From NCBI GenBank assembly GCA_000467715.1, contig AJFK01001078.1, positions 1 to 28,385 of the forward strand: a DNA stretch of 28,385 nucleotides, read 5' to 3'. The notes beneath the pieces are model-generated. The model was given only the letters and a program-made list of their open reading frames with translations, did not search any database and was not told where the DNA came from. This document shows, piece after piece, positions 27,526 to 28,385 of this stretch. The translations under genes and the position numbers were made by a program. Position 1 is the stretch's first letter, and each line of letters opens with the position of its first letter. The DNA is from Hysterium pulicare CBS 123377 (taxonomy: Eukaryota; Ascomycota; Dothideomycetes; Hysteriales; Hysteriaceae).

Positions 27526-28379
27526 TCATCGACCAGAACTGTAGCTACAGCTCCCTCCACAGCAATAGTGAGCTCTGGCACTGCTACCGTCTCCGCCAGT
27601 GTCCTTCAGTGTGCCACATCATTAGTGCCACGTATGATGGAGCGTGCAGTTCTCAAAGGTTTCCAAGTCAACCTCAAACCCACTGGCCTCGACAAACGCG
27701 GTGCAACAAGTACTCCCCCTTGCCCGGCTCCATTGAAAACTCTGGCATCTTCGCTTGTCAGCAGCCTGTGCTCTTGTATCGTCACAGCGACCACCTCGAC
27801 TTCAACCGTCTCTAAGACTGCTTCTACCGTTCTTGTGACTCAAACTGCTGCGACTTCCACCATTACTGCTACTTTAAGTAAAATATGTATCATATAAAAC
27901 CTATACAAGAGTACTTGAATGTCTACCATGATTCAAAGACTAACATTTTCTTACATAGGCAGCCATAGTCACGACGAGCGTTACAACGGTTGTGACTACT
28001 TCCACTGTCTCCGTAACCACCACTACAGTAAGCCTTTCTTGCCCTTCCCCAAACGAAATACCTCCACTGCCTTATTCTTCAGAAAGTCCTAGACTTACTA
28101 GCCGTTCCGTTCTCCAAAGCTTTTGCAGTAGCCTTGACTTACTAACCCCCTTCTCTTTAGACAACGACAAATACCGTCCCCGCAACGACCGAAATGGCTT
28201 CTGCAGCCTACTGCAGCGGTGGTGACATAAAAGGACACACCATCGGTGCACCCTACACACCGCAATGCGGCGAATCCTACATATATCTTTCGGGACAATC
28301 AAGCTATACAACCTCCTATCGCACTACCGTAGACTACGACAGCTGCCCTACGGGCTTTCCTTTCGATGATACATCGTGA
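27526..28379 (+). CDS. Part of a Ser/Thr-rich secreted or cell-wall protein, 5' end unresolved
   Basis: I see three coding segments: 27526-27877 (upstream limit set by an in-frame TAA), 27963-28027 and 28161-28379. The introns are 85 nt (weak GTAAAA donor, ACTAAC branch; the acceptor GGCAG is chosen because it keeps the frame) and 133 nt (GTAAGC donor, ACTAAC branch, CTTTAG acceptor). The translation contains LDKR (a possible Kex2-type processing site), then PPCPAPLKTLASSLVSSLCS with paired Cys, and a long Thr/Val/Ser repeat region across the introns. A Cys-containing module follows (CSGGDIKGHTIGAPYTPQCG). This order is typical of fungal surface proteins with an O-glycosylated stalk and a PAN/apple-like module. 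No start codon with a signal peptide is found: the first ATG in frame is 27634, and it is not followed by one. A hidden 5' exon, a pseudogene or a truncated copy are all possible. The stop at 28377-28379 may be real or lie before another exon beyond the window. Confidence 0.45.
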
Positions 28380-28385
28380 TCTACC

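Noticed and set aside
1-28385. Secondary-metabolite, defence or transposon cluster
   Set aside because: No polyketide synthase, NRPS, NLR, nuclease, transposase or reverse transcriptase signature was seen. The recognisable genes are housekeeping genes and disordered scaffolds.

Overview
This is a stretch of nuclear genome from a filamentous ascomycete (Pezizomycotina). The genes have short introns of 48-63 nt (85-133 nt in the last gene) with GT..AG ends and CTAAC/CTGAC-type branch sites. The recognisable proteins (Sed5, Rpn5, Ipi3, an FSH-type serine hydrolase, a BIRC6-like E2) have filamentous-ascomycete character. A leotiomycete-like fungus is possible, but I cannot settle the class from sequence alone. 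I see no tRNA, rRNA, CRISPR array, intact transposon or horizontally acquired island.

Layout. 1-823: no convincing gene; leader of the first gene. 824-2666 (+): coiled-coil protein with a degenerate RING/IBR-like Cys/His patch, 3 exons. 2667-3506: convergent 3' flank. 3507-4607 (-): Golgi t-SNARE Sed5/syntaxin-5, with a 63-nt intron inside the transmembrane anchor. 4608-5414: divergent promoter. 5415-9692 (+) and 10069-15816 (+): two giant, mostly disordered Pro/Ser/Gln-rich proteins (1408 and 1915 aa) in tandem, each with short conserved-looking islands and SH3/WW-type linear motifs. 16330-16578 (+): a small 82-aa protein whose 3' end runs into a very G-rich tract. 16579-17615: promoter. 17616-20270 (+): large ubiquitin-conjugating enzyme with N-terminal ubiquitin-binding-like repeats, an IBR-like zinc site, a BIRC6/UBE2O-like UBC domain and a Gly/Tyr-rich tail. 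20733-22418 (+): proteasome lid subunit Rpn5, 5 exons. 22607-23464 (-): FSH1-family serine hydrolase, sharing a 245-bp divergent promoter with 23710-25582 (+), the Ipi3 WD40 ribosome-biogenesis factor. 25583-27525: no convincing gene, with a 14-bp minisatellite. 27526-28379 (+): part of a Ser/Thr-rich secreted protein whose 5' end I cannot resolve.

Functional themes. Two adjacent genes belong to the ubiquitin-proteasome system (E2 and Rpn5), and the first gene may be a decayed relative of RING/IBR ligases. Sed5 and possibly the two disordered proteins relate to membrane traffic or the cell cortex, although the latter is inference only. The best leads for something undescribed are the E2 that carries its own ubiquitin-binding repeats and IBR-like zinc site, the Sed5 in-frame intron, and the pair of disordered proteins that share a basic-Ser-Ile-Phe motif.
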